In this document: positions 17,018 through 25,568 of the stretch, in pieces | Position numbering within the stretch: the stretch's first letter is position 1 | How the letters are laid out: each line of letters opens with the position of its first letter | Source of the DNA: CALLMJ01 sp964493765 | GTDB lineage: Bacteria > Bacteroidota > Bacteroidia > J057 > CALLMJ01 | Assembly (NCBI GenBank): GCA_964493765.1 | Contig: CAZBPK010000022.1 | Span: 1 to 64,000, forward strand | Reading direction: 5' to 3' | DNA length: 64,000 nt | The notes under the pieces: generated by a model | The model's input: the letters and a program-made list of their open reading frames with translations, nothing else | What the model was told of the DNA's origin: nothing | Databases searched by the model: none | Made by a program: the position numbers and the translations under genes

Positions 17018-17698
17018 ATGTTAAAAATGAGATTTTCTTTATTGTTATTGATTTCCTTAATGAGCTTAAAAGCTATAGCTCAAAGTTTTACAGGAACTAT
17101 CACTTATGATTTTAAGATTTCTGGTCCAATGGCAGACCAAGTAAAAGGCATGATGCAAGAAAAGCAGATTATTAAAATCAAAGGTAATAATATGCGTCAA
17201 AGCATGAAAGGAGGAATGATGGCTCAAATGATGGGTGATATTATTTTCTTAGGTGATAAAAAAGAAGCCTATATTCTTCAGCCTTCTGAGAAAAAAGCCT
17301 TAAAAATGGCAACTGATGAAATGAAAGAAGAAGGTGCAAAACCTAAAGTTACTAAATTAAATGAAGTGGTGGATATTGCTGGCTATAAATGCCAAAAATA
17401 TTCCATTGAAATTGAAAATGAACAACTTGGCGGTACTTTAACCGAATATGTTTGGGCAACAAAAGATATTCAAGTATCTAATCCAAAATCAGGATTGAAA
17501 ACACAAAATTCTATTACAATGGAAGGTGTTGATGGTGTTGTATTAAAAATGGTTACAGATATGAATGGAATGTTTACCTTAACTATGATTGCAACACAGG
17601 TGCAAAAAGGCGATATTCCCGATTCAGAATTTACTTTACCCAAAGATTATAAAATTGAAAAATTTGATCCTAGTTCCTTTGGATTAGGAGGTAAATAA
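17018..17698 (+). CDS. Exported DUF4412-like protein
   Basis: About 226 aa with signal peptide (MRFSLLLLISLMSLKAIAQ after MLK). The mature part starts SFTGTITYDFKISG, contains a methionine-rich stretch (MKGGMMAQMMGDIIFLGDKK) and the segment DIAGYKCQKYSIEIEN, typical of DUF4412-type envelope proteins of Bacteroidota. Function unknown; the fold is probably a lipoprotein-like beta structure. Either the ATG at 17018 or that at 17027 may be used. A perfect terminator follows. Confidence 0.75.
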   Translation: MLKMRFSLLLLISLMSLKAIAQSFTGTITYDFKISGPMADQVKGMMQEKQIIKIKGNNMRQSMKGGMMAQMMGDIIFLGDKKEAYILQPSEKKALKMATDEMKEEGAKPKVTKLNEVVDIAGYKCQKYSIEIENEQLGGTLTEYVWATKDIQVSNPKSGLKTQNSITMEGVDGVVLKMVTDMNGMFTLTMIATQVQKGDIPDSEFTLPKDYKIEKFDPSSFGLGGK

Positions 17699-17715
17699 AT
17701 ATAACTTATAATACG

Positions 17716-17744
17716 AAAAAAGCTGCCATAAAGGCAGCTTTTTT
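17716..17744 (+). terminator. Rho-independent terminator (bidirectional)
   Basis: Perfect arms AAAAAAGCTGCC and GGCAGCTTTTTT around ATAAA, followed by more T. It serves the convergent DUF4412 gene and the minus-strand small secreted gene. Confidence 0.9.
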
Positions 17745-17762
17745 TTTTCAAAAACTATTCTT

Positions 17763-18164
17763 TTACTTGTTTGGTGAATAAGGGACTAATAAAACAGGTT
17801 TTATTATAACTTCTTTATAGGTAGGTTCTTTTGTAGGAGTGGTATTGGTGAGGTTTACTATCTTTTTTTCTGATGAAAAAGCCTTTTGTTCTTGAATAGG
17901 AACCAAATTTTTGCTTTCTTGAATTTCTTTTACAGCATTTTCCTGTGTAATTTGTCCCGGTAAATTCTCTATTCTTTTGTTGGACGGTTTTATAGTATTG
18001 AGTTCATAAGGAATTAAGTTATTTTGGATGTTAACCTGCTTTACTCCATCGTTAAAACTTGGTGGAGTATTAACGCTATTTTTTGTTATGGAAATAGGTT
18101 CTTGAGAAAACCCCTTTAAAAATATAAGCTCAAAACCTAGAAACAATAAAAACGTGTGTTTCAT
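17763..18164 (-). CDS. Small secreted protein of unknown function
   Basis: 133 aa with signal peptide MKHTFLLFLGFELIFLKGFSQ. The mature part is low in aromatic residues, rich in N, P, K and T, and appears unstructured (TNTTPTKEPTYKE, KPVLLVPYSPNK). No family recognised. It starts 12 nt after the end of the repeat-containing surface gene on the same strand and probably belongs to its operon. Confidence 0.6.
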   Translation of the reverse strand: MKHTFLLFLGFELIFLKGFSQEPISITKNSVNTPPSFNDGVKQVNIQNNLIPYELNTIKPSNKRIENLPGQITQENAVKEIQESKNLVPIQEQKAFSSEKKIVNLTNTTPTKEPTYKEVIIKPVLLVPYSPNK

Positions 18165-18176
18165 AAATTGTTAATA

Positions 18177-19472
18177 TTAAGGTTTAATAACAGTAATCCT
18201 AAAATCCATTCCCATATAATTTGTCAATGGAGCTCTATTGAATACAATGAATCGTATTTCGTTTGTTCTTGCTTCAACGTGTTCAATAACAACGCTAGGC
18301 GCTGTGCCCCAGTCTCCAACTAAATTAACAAATACCGCATCGGTAGACTGAAGCCCTGGCAAAAACCCAGTAATAGTGTAACGAGTGTTTGCGTTAATAT
18401 TGGTAGGTGGATAATACCAAAGACTAATATTTTGGTTTACTGTTTTTATCCATCTTGTTCCATTCCAGTAATAGTATCCAGGAGATACATCATTGGGATA
18501 GGTGCCTGAAGTAGCAGTATTATAAACAATTAATCCTGTTGCGGGAGCAGTTACAGGAGCAGGGTTGTTGGAAGCTATTAAACTCACTCTGGGAGCTAAG
18601 AATCCTTTATTTGTAGAACTTACATCTAAAATCGCAGAAGCATCAGGAGTTCCTGTTCCAATACCTACATTACCATTAGAAGCAATACGCATTCTTTCTG
18701 CTCCATTAGTAGAAAAGCCTAATTCATCAATAGAAGCTCTAAATAAGCCTATATCAGAATCAGATTCCCAAGAATAAAAAGGGGCATTTGCAGTACCATT
18801 CGCTAAACCAAACACTTGATTTCCATTAGCAATACGGAATCGAGCTGTGTTGTTGGTTCTAAAAGTGAGTGGTTGTGCATCGGTTGTACCCACAAAGTTT
18901 ACAGCTGCATCAGTACCAGCGTTTCCAAGTAACGCCCAATCATTTCCTGCACCATCTGTTAATCTTACCCATTCTGTGCCATTCCAATAATAATAACCGG
19001 GAGTTACTGCATTGATACCAGTCCCTGCAGTTGCTGTATTATAAACCAATAAGCTATTGACGATACTCGCCCCAATAGGTGCGTTATTATTTCTTGCCAC
19101 TAGGGCTACATTAGGGATTCTTACTCCTCTGTTATTGGCATTGACATCCAAAATAGCTGCATTAGATGGGGTTGTGTTGATACCTACATTACCTCCTGAA
19201 GTAACACGCATTTTCTCAGTATTATTAGTTCTTGTTACAAAGTCTTGGTTATCGGTGGTACCAATAAAATTGACGTTGGGGTCAGTACCTGCATTTCCTA
19301 GTAAAGTCCAATCGTTTGTAACATTGTCTATAAGTCTTACCCACTCTGTACCATTCCAATAATAATAGCCCGGAGTAACAGCATTCGCACCAGTCCCAGC
19401 AGTTGCTGTATTATACACTAATAAGCTATTAACGATACCTGCCCCAATAGGAGCGTTGTTATTTCTTGCCAC
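18177..19472 (-). CDS. Repeat surface protein, C-terminal segment
   Basis: Third piece of one broken gene (19958-20875, then 19472-19954, then this). It joins the middle piece through a single missing C near 19473: the other repeat units read GTTGCACTAGTGGC on the minus strand where this one has GTTCACTAGTGGC. The segment contains the end of unit 3, unit 4 of the 372-bp tandem repeat, then FRTNNTARFRIANGNQVFG, GNVGIGTGTPDASAILDVS and a closing LVYNTATSGTYPND/YYYWNGTRW module, ending in a beta-rich domain (SLWYYPPTNINANTRYTITG). Without repair it has no signal peptide. The break may be real or an assembly error in near-identical repeats. Confidence 0.65.
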   Translation of the reverse strand: MARNNNAPIGAGIVNSLLVYNTATAGTGANAVTPGYYYWNGTEWVRLIDNVTNDWTLLGNAGTDPNVNFIGTTDNQDFVTRTNNTEKMRVTSGGNVGINTTPSNAAILDVNANNRGVRIPNVALVARNNNAPIGASIVNSLLVYNTATAGTGINAVTPGYYYWNGTEWVRLTDGAGNDWALLGNAGTDAAVNFVGTTDAQPLTFRTNNTARFRIANGNQVFGLANGTANAPFYSWESDSDIGLFRASIDELGFSTNGAERMRIASNGNVGIGTGTPDASAILDVSSTNKGFLAPRVSLIASNNPAPVTAPATGLIVYNTATSGTYPNDVSPGYYYWNGTRWIKTVNQNISLWYYPPTNINANTRYTITGFLPGLQSTDAVFVNLVGDWGTAPSVVIEHVEARTNEIRFIVFNRAPLTNYMGMDFRITVIKP

Positions 19473-20326
19473 TAGTGAACATTAGGTATTCTAATTCCTC
19501 TGTTGTTTGCATTGACATCCAAAATAGCTGCATTAGATGGGGTTGTGTTGATACCCACATTGCCGCCAGAAGTTACACGCATTTTCTCAGTATTATTAGT
19601 TCTTGTTACAAAGTCTTGGTTATCGGTGGTACCTATAAAATTGACGTTGGGGTCAGTACCTGCATTTCCTAGTAAAGTCCAATCGTTTGTAACATTGTCT
19701 ATGAGTCTTACCCACTCTGTACCATTCCAATAATAATAGCCCGGAGTTACTGCATTGATACCAGTCCCTGCAGTTGCTGTATTATACACTAATAAGCTAT
19801 TAACGATACCTGCCCCAATAGGAGCGTTGTTATTTCTTGCCACTAGTGCAACATTAGGTATTCTAATTCCTTTGTTGTTTGCATTGACATCCAAAATAGC
19901 TGCATTAGATGGGGTTGTATTGATACCCACATTACCACCAGAAGTAACACGCATTTGTTACGTATTATTAGTTAGTGTTACGAAGTCTTGGTTATCGGTG
20001 GTACCAGTAAAATTGACGTTGGGGTCAGTACCTTCATTTCCTAGTAAAGTCCAATCGTTTGTAACAGTGTCTATAAGTCGTACCCACTCTGTACCAGTCC
20101 AATAATAATGGCCCGGAGTAACAGCATTCGCACCAGTCGCAGCAGTTGCTGTATTATACACTAATAAGCTATTGACGATACCTGCCCCAATAGGAGCGTT
20201 GTTATTTCTTGCCACTAGTGCAACATTAGGGATTCTAATTCCTCTGTTGTTTGCATTGACATCCAAAATAGCTGCATTAGATGGGGTTGTGTTGATACCC
20301 ACATTGCCACCAGAAGTTACACGAAC
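18920..20326 (-). repeat. 372-bp tandem repeats inside the surface-protein gene
   Basis: Unit starts at 20326, 19954, 19582 and 19211 are spaced 372, 372 and 371 bp, the last reflecting a 1-nt deletion. Units 1-3 are nearly identical at DNA level and unit 4 diverges in its last third. Each unit is 124 aa. The same FRTNNTARFRIANGNQVFG module flanks the array on both sides. Confidence 0.85.
19472..19954 (-). CDS. Repeat surface protein, middle segment
   Basis: Second piece of the broken gene: one full 124-aa unit (MRVTSGGNVGINTTPSNAAI, VARNNNAPIGAGIVNSLLVY, PGYYYWNGTEWVRL, DFVTRTNNTEK) and the start of the next. It is bounded upstream by an in-frame TAA at 19958-19960, where sister units encode Glu-Lys, and downstream by a 1-nt deletion. 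Not a gene on its own. Confidence 0.55.
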   Translation of the reverse strand: MRVTSGGNVGINTTPSNAAILDVNANNKGIRIPNVALVARNNNAPIGAGIVNSLLVYNTATAGTGINAVTPGYYYWNGTEWVRLIDNVTNDWTLLGNAGTDPNVNFIGTTDNQDFVTRTNNTEKMRVTSGGNVGINTTPSNAAILDVNANNRGIRIPNVH

Positions 20327-20875
20327 TCTTTCTGTACCACTTGTAGAAAGCCCAAGTTCATCTGCACCAGGATTAAATAAACCTGTATTAGCATCATTTT
20401 CCCAAGAATAAAAAGGAGCAGTTGCAGAGCCTCCGTTTAAACCAAACACTTGATTTCCATTAGCAATACGGAATCTAGCTGTGTTGTTGGTTCTAAAAGT
20501 TAATGCTTGTGCATCTGTTGTACCTACAAAATTATTATTGGAATTAGTTCCTAAATTTCCATTTATAAACCAAGCATCAGTAGCACCTCCAGCAGAAATA
20601 CTCACCCATTTTGTTCCATCCCAATAATAAAATCCAGGAATTACATCATTTATTGTAGCTTGATTATAAACTAATAAACTCACCGCAGGGTTGGTAACAG
20701 GTGCAGGGTTAGTCGTAGCCACTAAATTTACACGAGGAATTAATACTCCTTTATCAGTGGAGACTACATCTAAACGTGCAGAAGCATCAGGGTTCAAAGT
20801 ACCTATACCTACGCCTTGATTTTGAGCAAAAACTAACGAACTGCAAAATACGAATAGTATTAAACTTTTTTTCAT
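19958..20875 (-). CDS. Repeat surface protein, N-terminal segment
   Basis: First piece of the broken gene. Signal peptide MKKSLILFVFCSSLVFAQ, then GVGIGTLNPDASARLDVVST, an LVYNQAT..FYYWDGTKW module, FRTNNTARFRIANGNQVFG and the first 372-bp unit. The frame ends in TAA at 19958-19960, but the same frame continues into the next unit. The ATG at 20875 is chosen because the signal peptide begins there. The unit next to the stop carries many changes relative to its sisters, several of them T-to-G on the plus strand. Confidence 0.7.
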   Translation of the reverse strand: MKKSLILFVFCSSLVFAQNQGVGIGTLNPDASARLDVVSTDKGVLIPRVNLVATTNPAPVTNPAVSLLVYNQATINDVIPGFYYWDGTKWVSISAGGATDAWFINGNLGTNSNNNFVGTTDAQALTFRTNNTARFRIANGNQVFGLNGGSATAPFYSWENDANTGLFNPGADELGLSTSGTERVRVTSGGNVGINTTPSNAAILDVNANNRGIRIPNVALVARNNNAPIGAGIVNSLLVYNTATAATGANAVTPGHYYWTGTEWVRLIDTVTNDWTLLGNEGTDPNVNFTGTTDNQDFVTLTNNT

Positions 20876-21013
20876 AACTATTGTGTTGCTATTTAAAGAA
20901 TTTTCAAAAATAAATGTAGTTTCATTACAATGCAACTAAAATTTTATTTTTTTTTAAAAGAAATTTTCATCAATTGTGGATTCACTTTATTTTATTGTAA
21001 GATTTTATCATTT

Positions 21014-21141
21014 GGGCGTTCCCCTCACTACATTCGGGTCGGGCTGGCTACGGGTTTCACTTCGTTTCAGCAATCCTTTTTCCACTTTTTTCAAAAGTAG
21101 AAAAAGGCAGTGCCACTTCGTGCCCTTCGCATCCCTAACGC
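21014..21141 (+). repeat. Dispersed structured repeat, copy C
   Basis: GGGCGTTCCCC, TTCGGGTCGGGCTG, GGGTTTCACTTCGTTTCAG, CAATCC, AAAAAGGCAGTGCC, GTGCCCTTCGCATCCCTAACGC. It occupies the gap between the divergently placed 5' end of the surface gene and the 3' end of rsmA, leaving no other feature there. Confidence 0.85.
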
Positions 21142-21167
21142 TTACTTACCATTACTGCCTCTTTCTT

Positions 21168-21905
21168 TTAAGCTACTAACTCAGATATTTTTACAAATTC
21201 TTCAATGGATAGCTGTTCAGGTCTTAAAGTTTTATAATTTTCTGGTAATTCTGAAATTATGGATTTTAAGCTATTCCCTAACATTTTCCTTCTTTGTTGA
21301 AATGCAGTTTTAACAATTTTAAAAAGTTTATCTTGTTGAAAATTAGGTATATTATGCTTTTTTTTGAGCGTAATTACGGCGGAATCTACTTTGGGCGGTG
21401 GAAAAAAAGCCCCTGGTTTTACTTGAAATTCTAATTTAGGTTCATAATATAATCCTAATAAAACCGATAGAATTCCATAAGTTTTAGAGCCTGGTTTCGC
21501 TGTGATTCTTTCTGCAACTTCTTTTTGTATCATTACGGCAGCAAAATCAATTTTTTCATAATTTTCAATAATGCGAAAAAAAATAGGAGACGAAATGTTA
21601 TAAGGTAAATTTCCTATTAAGAAAATGGGGCTATCAGGAAAGCAGTAGGTTAAAATATCTTGTTCAAGAATAGTGAGATTGGTAGAAGTAAAATGCTTTT
21701 TGAGGTATTCAATAGATTCTGAATCAATATCTAAAGCAAAAACGGAATTAGGTAATTCTTGTAGGAATTGGGTTAAAATACCTTTACCGGGACCCACTTC
21801 GATAATGGTGTGTGCATCAGATGGGGGTAAAAGGTTTACAATTTTTTGAGCAGTATGAGGCTGAATAAGAAAATGCTGCCCTAGATGCTTTTTGGGTTTA
21901 ACCAT
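21168..21905 (-). CDS. rsmA: 16S rRNA dimethyladenosine transferase
   Basis: RsmA/KsgA dimethylates the two adjacent adenines near the 3' end of 16S rRNA during small-subunit maturation. 245 aa. Seen: KKHLGQHFL at the N-terminus, SAM motif IEVGPGKGILTQFL, acidic ALDID, catalytic NLPYNISSPI and FFPPPKVDSAVI, all diagnostic. Slightly shorter than E. coli KsgA. The start is at MVKPKKHLGQ. It lies downstream of tRNA-Pro and its terminator, so it likely has its own promoter. Confidence 0.95.
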   Translation of the reverse strand: MVKPKKHLGQHFLIQPHTAQKIVNLLPPSDAHTIIEVGPGKGILTQFLQELPNSVFALDIDSESIEYLKKHFTSTNLTILEQDILTYCFPDSPIFLIGNLPYNISSPIFFRIIENYEKIDFAAVMIQKEVAERITAKPGSKTYGILSVLLGLYYEPKLEFQVKPGAFFPPPKVDSAVITLKKKHNIPNFQQDKLFKIVKTAFQQRRKMLGNSLKSIISELPENYKTLRPEQLSIEEFVKISELVA

Positions 21906-21916
21906 AATGATGATGT

Positions 21917-21947
21917 AAAAAAGAAAAGCAGGCTTTTAAATGCCTGC
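21917..21947 (-). terminator. Rho-independent terminator of tRNA-Pro
   Basis: On the minus strand GCAGGC, loop ATTTAAAA, GCCTGC is followed by TTTTCTTTTTT, 10 nt after the tRNA 3' end. Confidence 0.85.
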
Positions 21948-21957
21948 AATGTTATTG

Positions 21958-22029
21958 TCGGAATGGCGGGACTTGAACCCACGACCTCTTGCACCCCAAG
22001 CAAGTGCGCTACCTCTGCGCTACATCCCG
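21958..22029 (-). tRNA. tRNA-Pro (anticodon GGG)
   Basis: Minus-strand cloverleaf of 72 nt: acceptor CGGGATG with CATTCCG (one G-U pair), D arm GCGC/GCGC, anticodon arm CTTGC/GCAAG with loop TTGGGGT (anticodon GGG), T arm GTGGG/CCCGC with TTCAAGT, discriminator A. The 3' CCA is not encoded. Confidence 0.95.
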
Positions 22030-22097
22030 AACTCAATTTTTGGACTGCAAAATTAAATATGCTTCTTTTCAAAAACAAATTTTTTTTAATTATTTTA

Positions 22098-23255
22098 TTA
22101 ATGAAGCCAAGATAAATAATATTCTTTTACCTCAATTTGTTCTGAGATATCCGTTAACCATAGTGGTTTAAAGGTATCAATCATAACGGCTAATTCTAAG
22201 GTTTCTTTAGCACCAATGCTTTTTTCTATAGTACCCGGATGAGGACCATGAGGAATACCCATAGGGTGTAATGTAATTTGCCCTTTTTCTACATTGTTTC
22301 TACTCATAAAATCTCCATCTACATAATAGAGCACTTCATCAGAATCTATATTGGAATGATGATAAGGAGCAGGAATGGCTAATGGGTGGTAATCAAATAA
22401 TCTAGGAACAAAAGAACATATCACGAAGTTATGAGCTTCAAAGGTTTGATGCACAGGAGGCGGCTGATGTACACGACCGGTTATGGGTTCAAAATCGTGT
22501 ATAGAAAATTTATAAGGATAAAAACAACCATCCCAGCCTACATAGTCAAAAGGATGGTTTCCATAAATATAAGGATATAAAATGTCTTCTTTTTTGATAT
22601 ATACTAAAAATTCCCCTTTTTCGTCATGGGTGATTAATTCGGAAGGTCCATGAATATCTCTTTCATAAAAGGGGCTATGTTCTAATAATTGTCCGAATTT
22701 ATTCATGTACCTTTTGGGAAATTCTACAGGACTAAAACTTTCTATGATTAATAACCGATTATCGGGAGTATCAAAATGCAATTGATAAATGGTTCCTCTA
22801 GGGATATGTACATAGTCGCCATATTCAAATTTTAGATTTCCGAAGGGTGAAAGTAAAGTTCCTGAACCTTTGTGAATAAATAGGATTTCATCTGCTTGAG
22901 CATTCTTAAAAAAATAATCTTTTTGAGAAGCTGAAGGTGCAGCCAAAGAAATTTGAACATCGTTATTTAATAAAACCGTTTTACGACTTTTTAAATAATC
23001 TTTTTCAGGGGCAATGTTCCAACCTTTATAAGACCTGTGCTGCATATTATGCATTTGCAACACCGTAGGTTTATAAGGTATAGGATTTCCTATGGATTTA
23101 ACAATTGTAGGTGGATATACGTGATAAGCCAATGAATACAGGTTAGAAAAACCTTCACTGCTAATTAGTTCTTCATGATATAAAGAGCCATTTGAATTTC
23201 TAAATTGCACATGTCTTTTGTTGGGAATATTACCCATTTTTTTGTAATAAGGCAT
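22098..23255 (-). CDS. hmgA: Homogentisate 1,2-dioxygenase
   Basis: Non-haem iron ring-cleaving enzyme of tyrosine/phenylalanine catabolism (homogentisate to maleylacetoacetate). 385 aa, a little shorter than the animal enzyme. Seen: EILFIHKGSGTLLSPFG cupin, GDYVHIPRGTIYQLHF, YHHSNIDSDEVLYYVDGDF with iron-binding His/Glu candidates, and HPMGIPHGPHPG. A promoter with -7 TATATTTG and -33 TTTTG lies just upstream. No other tyrosine-degradation gene is adjacent in the window. Confidence 0.92.
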   Translation of the reverse strand: MPYYKKMGNIPNKRHVQFRNSNGSLYHEELISSEGFSNLYSLAYHVYPPTIVKSIGNPIPYKPTVLQMHNMQHRSYKGWNIAPEKDYLKSRKTVLLNNDVQISLAAPSASQKDYFFKNAQADEILFIHKGSGTLLSPFGNLKFEYGDYVHIPRGTIYQLHFDTPDNRLLIIESFSPVEFPKRYMNKFGQLLEHSPFYERDIHGPSELITHDEKGEFLVYIKKEDILYPYIYGNHPFDYVGWDGCFYPYKFSIHDFEPITGRVHQPPPVHQTFEAHNFVICSFVPRLFDYHPLAIPAPYHHSNIDSDEVLYYVDGDFMSRNNVEKGQITLHPMGIPHGPHPGTIEKSIGAKETLELAVMIDTFKPLWLTDISEQIEVKEYYLSWLH

Positions 23256-23271
23256 AACTTTAAGGTTTCTG

Positions 23272-23301
23272 CAAATATAGAAAATTTTTAAATTCTCAAA
23301 A
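23272..23301 (-). promoter_or_regulatory. Promoter of hmgA
   Basis: Minus-strand TTTTG (23297-23301) and TATATTTG (23272-23279), 17 nt apart, fit the Bacteroidota -33/-7 pattern. The ATG is 16 nt downstream of the -7 box. Confidence 0.65.
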
Positions 23302-23392
23302 TAAAATCTATAAATATTTAATCAAAGTAAATAAGAAGTAAAAATAAACCTATGAATAGAACTAGTAGTGGTAAGTTTGTTAAACTTTTTTA

Positions 23393-25318
23393 TTAAAGTT
23401 GATGAACGGCAATCATATTTTTTACTGTTTGGATAACCGCCGTTTCATCATAAAAACATTCTTGATAAAGTTGTTTTTGTGTACCATGTTCAATGACTTT
23501 ATCTGGAGCACCTAATCTTTTTAGTGGTATTAGATACTGGTTATCAGCCATAAACTCTAAAACTGCAGAACCAAAACCACCCATTAAGCAACCGTCTTCA
23601 ATGGTTATAATTGCAGAATAGTTCTTGCAAATAAAGTGTAAAAGATCCTCATCTGTGGGTTTTACAAATCGCATGTCATATAATGAAGGGTAAATACCCT
23701 CTTGATTTAATTTTTGAATAGCCTCTAATGCTATATTTCCAATATGACCAATAGATAAAATTGCAATGTTTTCTCCTTCAATAACATTTCTTCCTTTACC
23801 GATTTGTATTAACTCAAAATCTTTTTTCCAGTCTATAATAACTCCTTCACCACGAGGATAGCGAATAACAAATGGATGTTGATTAGAATCGTGGGCAGCG
23901 GTGTACATTAAGTTACGTAATTCAATCTCATTCATTGGAGCAGACACAATAAGATTAGGAATACAACGCATATAAGCCAAATCATATAAACCATGATGGG
24001 TTGCTCCATCTGCTCCTACTAATCCTCCCCTGTCTAAACAAAAAATTACTTTTAAATCTTGGATAGCAACATCATGAATCACTTGGTCATAGGCTCTTTG
24101 CATGAAAGAAGAATAAATATTACAAAAAGGAATTAATCCCTGAGTTGCAAGCCCTGCTGAAAAAGTTACTGCGTGCTGTTCTGCAATACCCACATCAAAA
24201 GCTCTATGGGGCATCACTTCCATCATCAAATTTAAACTAGAACCAGAAGGCATCGCGGGAGTAATTCCCATAATTCTTTCATCTTTTTTTGCTAGTTCAA
24301 TAATAGTTTCTCCAAAAACGGTTTGATATTTTGGAGGTTTGGCTTCACCAAGATTTTTCGGTTTAAAAAGTTCTCCTGTTAAAGGATTGAATTTATAAGA
24401 GGGAGCATGCCAAAAAGTTTGGTCTTTTTCCGCAGGTTCAAAGCCTTTTCCTTTTACTGTAACAATATGCAATAATTTTGGTCCTTTGATTTCTTTTAAA
24501 TCTTTTAAAATATGGACTAAATGCAAAACATCATGACCATCAATAGGTCCGAAATATCGAAAGCCTAAATTTTCAAATAATATACCGGGGCGAGTAGCCG
24601 AAGCTGTAAAATAGGCTTCTAACTTGGAAGCAATTTTCCTAGCATCAGGGCCAAATTTCTGAACTTTTCCTAACCAATTCCAAACTTCTTCACGAATTTT
24701 ATTGTAGGTTTTAGAAGTTGTAATATCAATTAAATAGTCTTTTAAAGCCCCAACGTTAGGATCAATAGACATGCAATTGTCATTAAGAACCACAAGCAAA
24801 TCAGCATCTTTTAAAGAACCCGCATGATTTAATCCTTCAAAAGCTAAACCTGCTGTCATGGCTCCGTCCCCAATAATTGCTACTTGCTTAGTGTTTTTGT
24901 TCTTATAATGATTAGCTACAGCCATTCCTAATGCTGCTGAAATTGATGTAGAGGAATGCCCCACGCCAAAAGTATCGTACTCTGATTCTGTTCTTTTAGG
25001 GAAACCCGAAATTCCACCATATATTCTGTTGGTATGAAATTGTTCTTTTCTACCGGTTATAATTTTATGACCATAAGCCTGATGCCCTACATCCCAAACC
25101 AATAAATCTTCAGGTGTATTATACACGTAATGTAAAGCAGTGGTTAATTCTACTACTCCAAGGCTTGCACCAAAATGCCCTCCATAAATAGAACAATGCT
25201 CAATAATATATTGTCGTAATTCTTCACAAAATTTGATTAAGTCCGCTTCGGGTAAACGTCTTAAATCTTGTGGATTTTTATATGAGCTGAGAAAAAGTTC
25301 AGGCTTATGATTTTCCAT
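23393..25318 (-). CDS. dxs: 1-deoxy-D-xylulose-5-phosphate synthase
   Basis: Thiamine-diphosphate enzyme condensing pyruvate and glyceraldehyde-3-phosphate, the entry step of the MEP pathway. 641 aa, normal length. Seen: VWDVGHQAYGHKIITGR, FGVGHSSTSISAALGMA, thiamine-binding GDGAMTAGLAFEGLNHAG, and DRGGLVGADGATHHGLYD with VGIAEQHAVTFSAGLA in the second half. It works with IspG encoded at 9.0 kb. A -7 box (TATCTTTG) lies 17 nt upstream of the ATG. Confidence 0.96.
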   Translation of the reverse strand: MENHKPELFLSSYKNPQDLRRLPEADLIKFCEELRQYIIEHCSIYGGHFGASLGVVELTTALHYVYNTPEDLLVWDVGHQAYGHKIITGRKEQFHTNRIYGGISGFPKRTESEYDTFGVGHSSTSISAALGMAVANHYKNKNTKQVAIIGDGAMTAGLAFEGLNHAGSLKDADLLVVLNDNCMSIDPNVGALKDYLIDITTSKTYNKIREEVWNWLGKVQKFGPDARKIASKLEAYFTASATRPGILFENLGFRYFGPIDGHDVLHLVHILKDLKEIKGPKLLHIVTVKGKGFEPAEKDQTFWHAPSYKFNPLTGELFKPKNLGEAKPPKYQTVFGETIIELAKKDERIMGITPAMPSGSSLNLMMEVMPHRAFDVGIAEQHAVTFSAGLATQGLIPFCNIYSSFMQRAYDQVIHDVAIQDLKVIFCLDRGGLVGADGATHHGLYDLAYMRCIPNLIVSAPMNEIELRNLMYTAAHDSNQHPFVIRYPRGEGVIIDWKKDFELIQIGKGRNVIEGENIAILSIGHIGNIALEAIQKLNQEGIYPSLYDMRFVKPTDEDLLHFICKNYSAIITIEDGCLMGGFGSAVLEFMADNQYLIPLKRLGAPDKVIEHGTQKQLYQECFYDETAVIQTVKNMIAVHQL

Positions 25319-25335
25319 TTTTAAAAAACGAACAA

Positions 25336-25343
25336 CAAAGATA
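25336..25343 (-). promoter_or_regulatory. -7 box of dxs
   Basis: Minus-strand TATCTTTG fits TAnnTTTG, with a TTTG 15 nt upstream as a possible -33 element. Confidence 0.6.
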
Positions 25344-25568
25344 ATTATTTTTCTAAAACAAAGACTTAAAACAAAAAATTCCTTTTAAAAGTAGTAACGT
25401 TAGGGCATAAATAGTGCCTTAATAAACAAAAGATAACATATTAATGAAGAGTGGTATGAATGCGAAATAAAAAAATTTCAAAAAATAAAGAAAAAAAATG
25501 GATATTTTTGGAAAGAATGTAAAATGGTCGTAACTTGCGGCGATTTTTAAAAAAAAGCAAAAAATCGT

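Noticed and set aside
18920..20326. CRISPR-like array
   Set aside because: Units are 372 bp, coding and contiguous, without short repeats and spacers.
25500..25545. Sigma54 promoter before atpD
   Set aside because: TGGTCGTAACTTGC has the right ends, but the spacing is one base short and the core differs.
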